Source: Pedosphaera sp. (GTDB taxonomy: Bacteria > Verrucomicrobiota > Verrucomicrobiia > Limisphaerales > Pedosphaeraceae). From it: a stretch of DNA of 15,552 nt. The notes beneath the pieces are model-generated. The model searched no databases, was not told the origin of the DNA, and saw only the letters and a program-made list of their open reading frames with translations. Numbering within the stretch: the stretch's first letter is position 1; each line of letters begins with the position of its first letter. The stretch spans positions 1-15,552 of the forward strand of contig JAQGOT010000714.1 of assembly GCA_028293465.1 (NCBI GenBank), in the 5' to 3' direction. Positions 15,156 through 15,552 of the stretch are shown piece after piece. The translations under genes and the position numbers were made by a program.

Positions 15156-15396
15156 CACTGAAAACTTGAAACTGAAAACTTTCCCACTTCCACGGAGTGC
15201 GCCGGCAGAGCGGTAGCAGCGACGGCGCTTTTTCGCGAACCGGCCACCAGCCAGCCACCGTCTCCAAGCCATGCCCCACCGCCTCCCCTCCGTCCTGCCT
15301 CAACCCTCAACCATTCAACGCCCGTACCATCCGCCCCCTCACTCTCGCGCCGCGCGCGGCGAGCCCCCGTCGAGCAGAAAACTGAAAACTGGAAAC
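15156..15396. repeat. CTGAAAACT-type short repeats in two places
   Basis: Runs built from (C/T)TGAAAACT units occur at 15156-15180 and 15378-15396, about 220 bases apart, on both sides of the hairpin at 15199-15233. They look like pieces of a dispersed intergenic repeat. Confidence 0.4.
15199..15233 (+). terminator. Terminator-like hairpin with T5
   Basis: GCGCCG (15199-15204) pairs with CGGCGC (15223-15228), with an 18-base loop, and is followed directly by TTTTT (15229-15233). The form is that of a rho-independent terminator on plus, but no plus-strand gene lies upstream within 4 kb. It may instead be part of a dispersed hairpin repeat. Confidence 0.3.
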
Positions 15397-15552
15397 TCGC
15401 CGCCGTTCCCTCGCTCTTTGAGATCCTTGAGGTCAAAGATTCCCCTCCGACCTTCGCGTCGGCAAGCTAAAGCCAGGCCCCTGGCGTTAATCAACTCGAC
15501 ACCCAGCAATACAGCCCTAAATTGCCACCTACCCTGCGGCCAGGTTTGGCCG

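Larger units (their letters stand above)
14624..15552. other. Gene-free, repeat-rich right end
   Basis: About 930 bases without a frame I can defend; the frames present read as low-complexity Arg/Pro/Ser translations of GC-rich DNA. It contains a direct repeat with a hairpin (14893-14950), a CCGTTACA cluster (14985-15085), CTGAAAACT-type repeats (15156-15180 and 15378-15396), a hairpin followed by T5 (15199-15233), and small perfect dyads at 15447-15462 (CCGAC/GTCGG), 15472-15485 (GCCAGG/CCTGGC) and 15537-15552 (CGGCCA/TGGCCG). This is the texture of dispersed intergenic repeats. Confidence 0.5.

Noticed and set aside
15031..15436. Arg/Gly-rich minus frames at the right end
   Set aside because: They are translations of simple GC-rich and CTGAAAACT repeats without protein-like features.

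Overview
The window looks like a piece of a Verrucomicrobiota chromosome, probably a Pedosphaera/Limisphaera-type soil or freshwater lineage. The evidence is a very large secreted beta-strand-repeat protein with the characteristic C-terminal tail ending in FYRLLLP, a Rieske/cytochrome b pair in which cytochrome b carries a fused c-type cytochrome tail, a CvpA-like membrane protein with extra C-terminal modules, and repeat-rich intergenic DNA. The assignment is inference from protein style; no rRNA or other marker gene is present.

Layout from left to right. Positions 1-1242 (minus) hold the 5' part of a CHASE-domain sensor histidine kinase cut by the window edge. It is divergent from the secreted repeat protein at 1398-4661 (plus), which contains tandem modules of about 260-280 residues. 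Positions 4662-5331 are a graveyard: the C-terminal remnant of a Y1 (IS200/REP-associated) transposase, the remnant of a small protein that resembles transposon-linked DUF6788-type proteins, short perfect hairpins at both edges, an 11-bp direct repeat around the whole, and the tail of an unidentified plus-strand protein.

A Rieske protein (7146-7688) and a cytochrome b/diheme cytochrome c fusion (5332-7149) form a translationally coupled minus-strand operon for a quinol:cytochrome c oxidoreductase. Upstream on the same strand is a three-member coupled set: a 25-residue one-helix peptide (9192-9269), a 132-residue membrane protein (8797-9195) and a SAM methyltransferase (8114-8800). It starts divergently from a CvpA-family protein (9554-10774, plus).

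Convergent with CvpA is a minus-strand operon read as long-chain polyprenyl diphosphate synthase (12052-13128), ECF sigma factor (11388-12035), and a one-helix protein in the anti-sigma position (10894-11385). Upstream of it, also on minus, is an orphan hybrid-free sensor kinase with a KdpD-like membrane region (13358-14623). The last ~930 bp contain no convincing gene but hold several repeats, notably a cluster of CCGTTACA boxes and a hairpin followed by T5.

The genes share a loose theme of the cell envelope and respiration: quinone tail synthesis, a quinol-oxidising complex, envelope-type sigma regulation and two sensor kinases. I do not see a clearly new multi-gene system such as a defence island or CRISPR array. 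The items most worth a second look are the cytochrome b-c fusion, the coupled micro-operon with its tiny membrane peptide, the hairpin-bounded transposase relic, and the CCGTTACA cluster.
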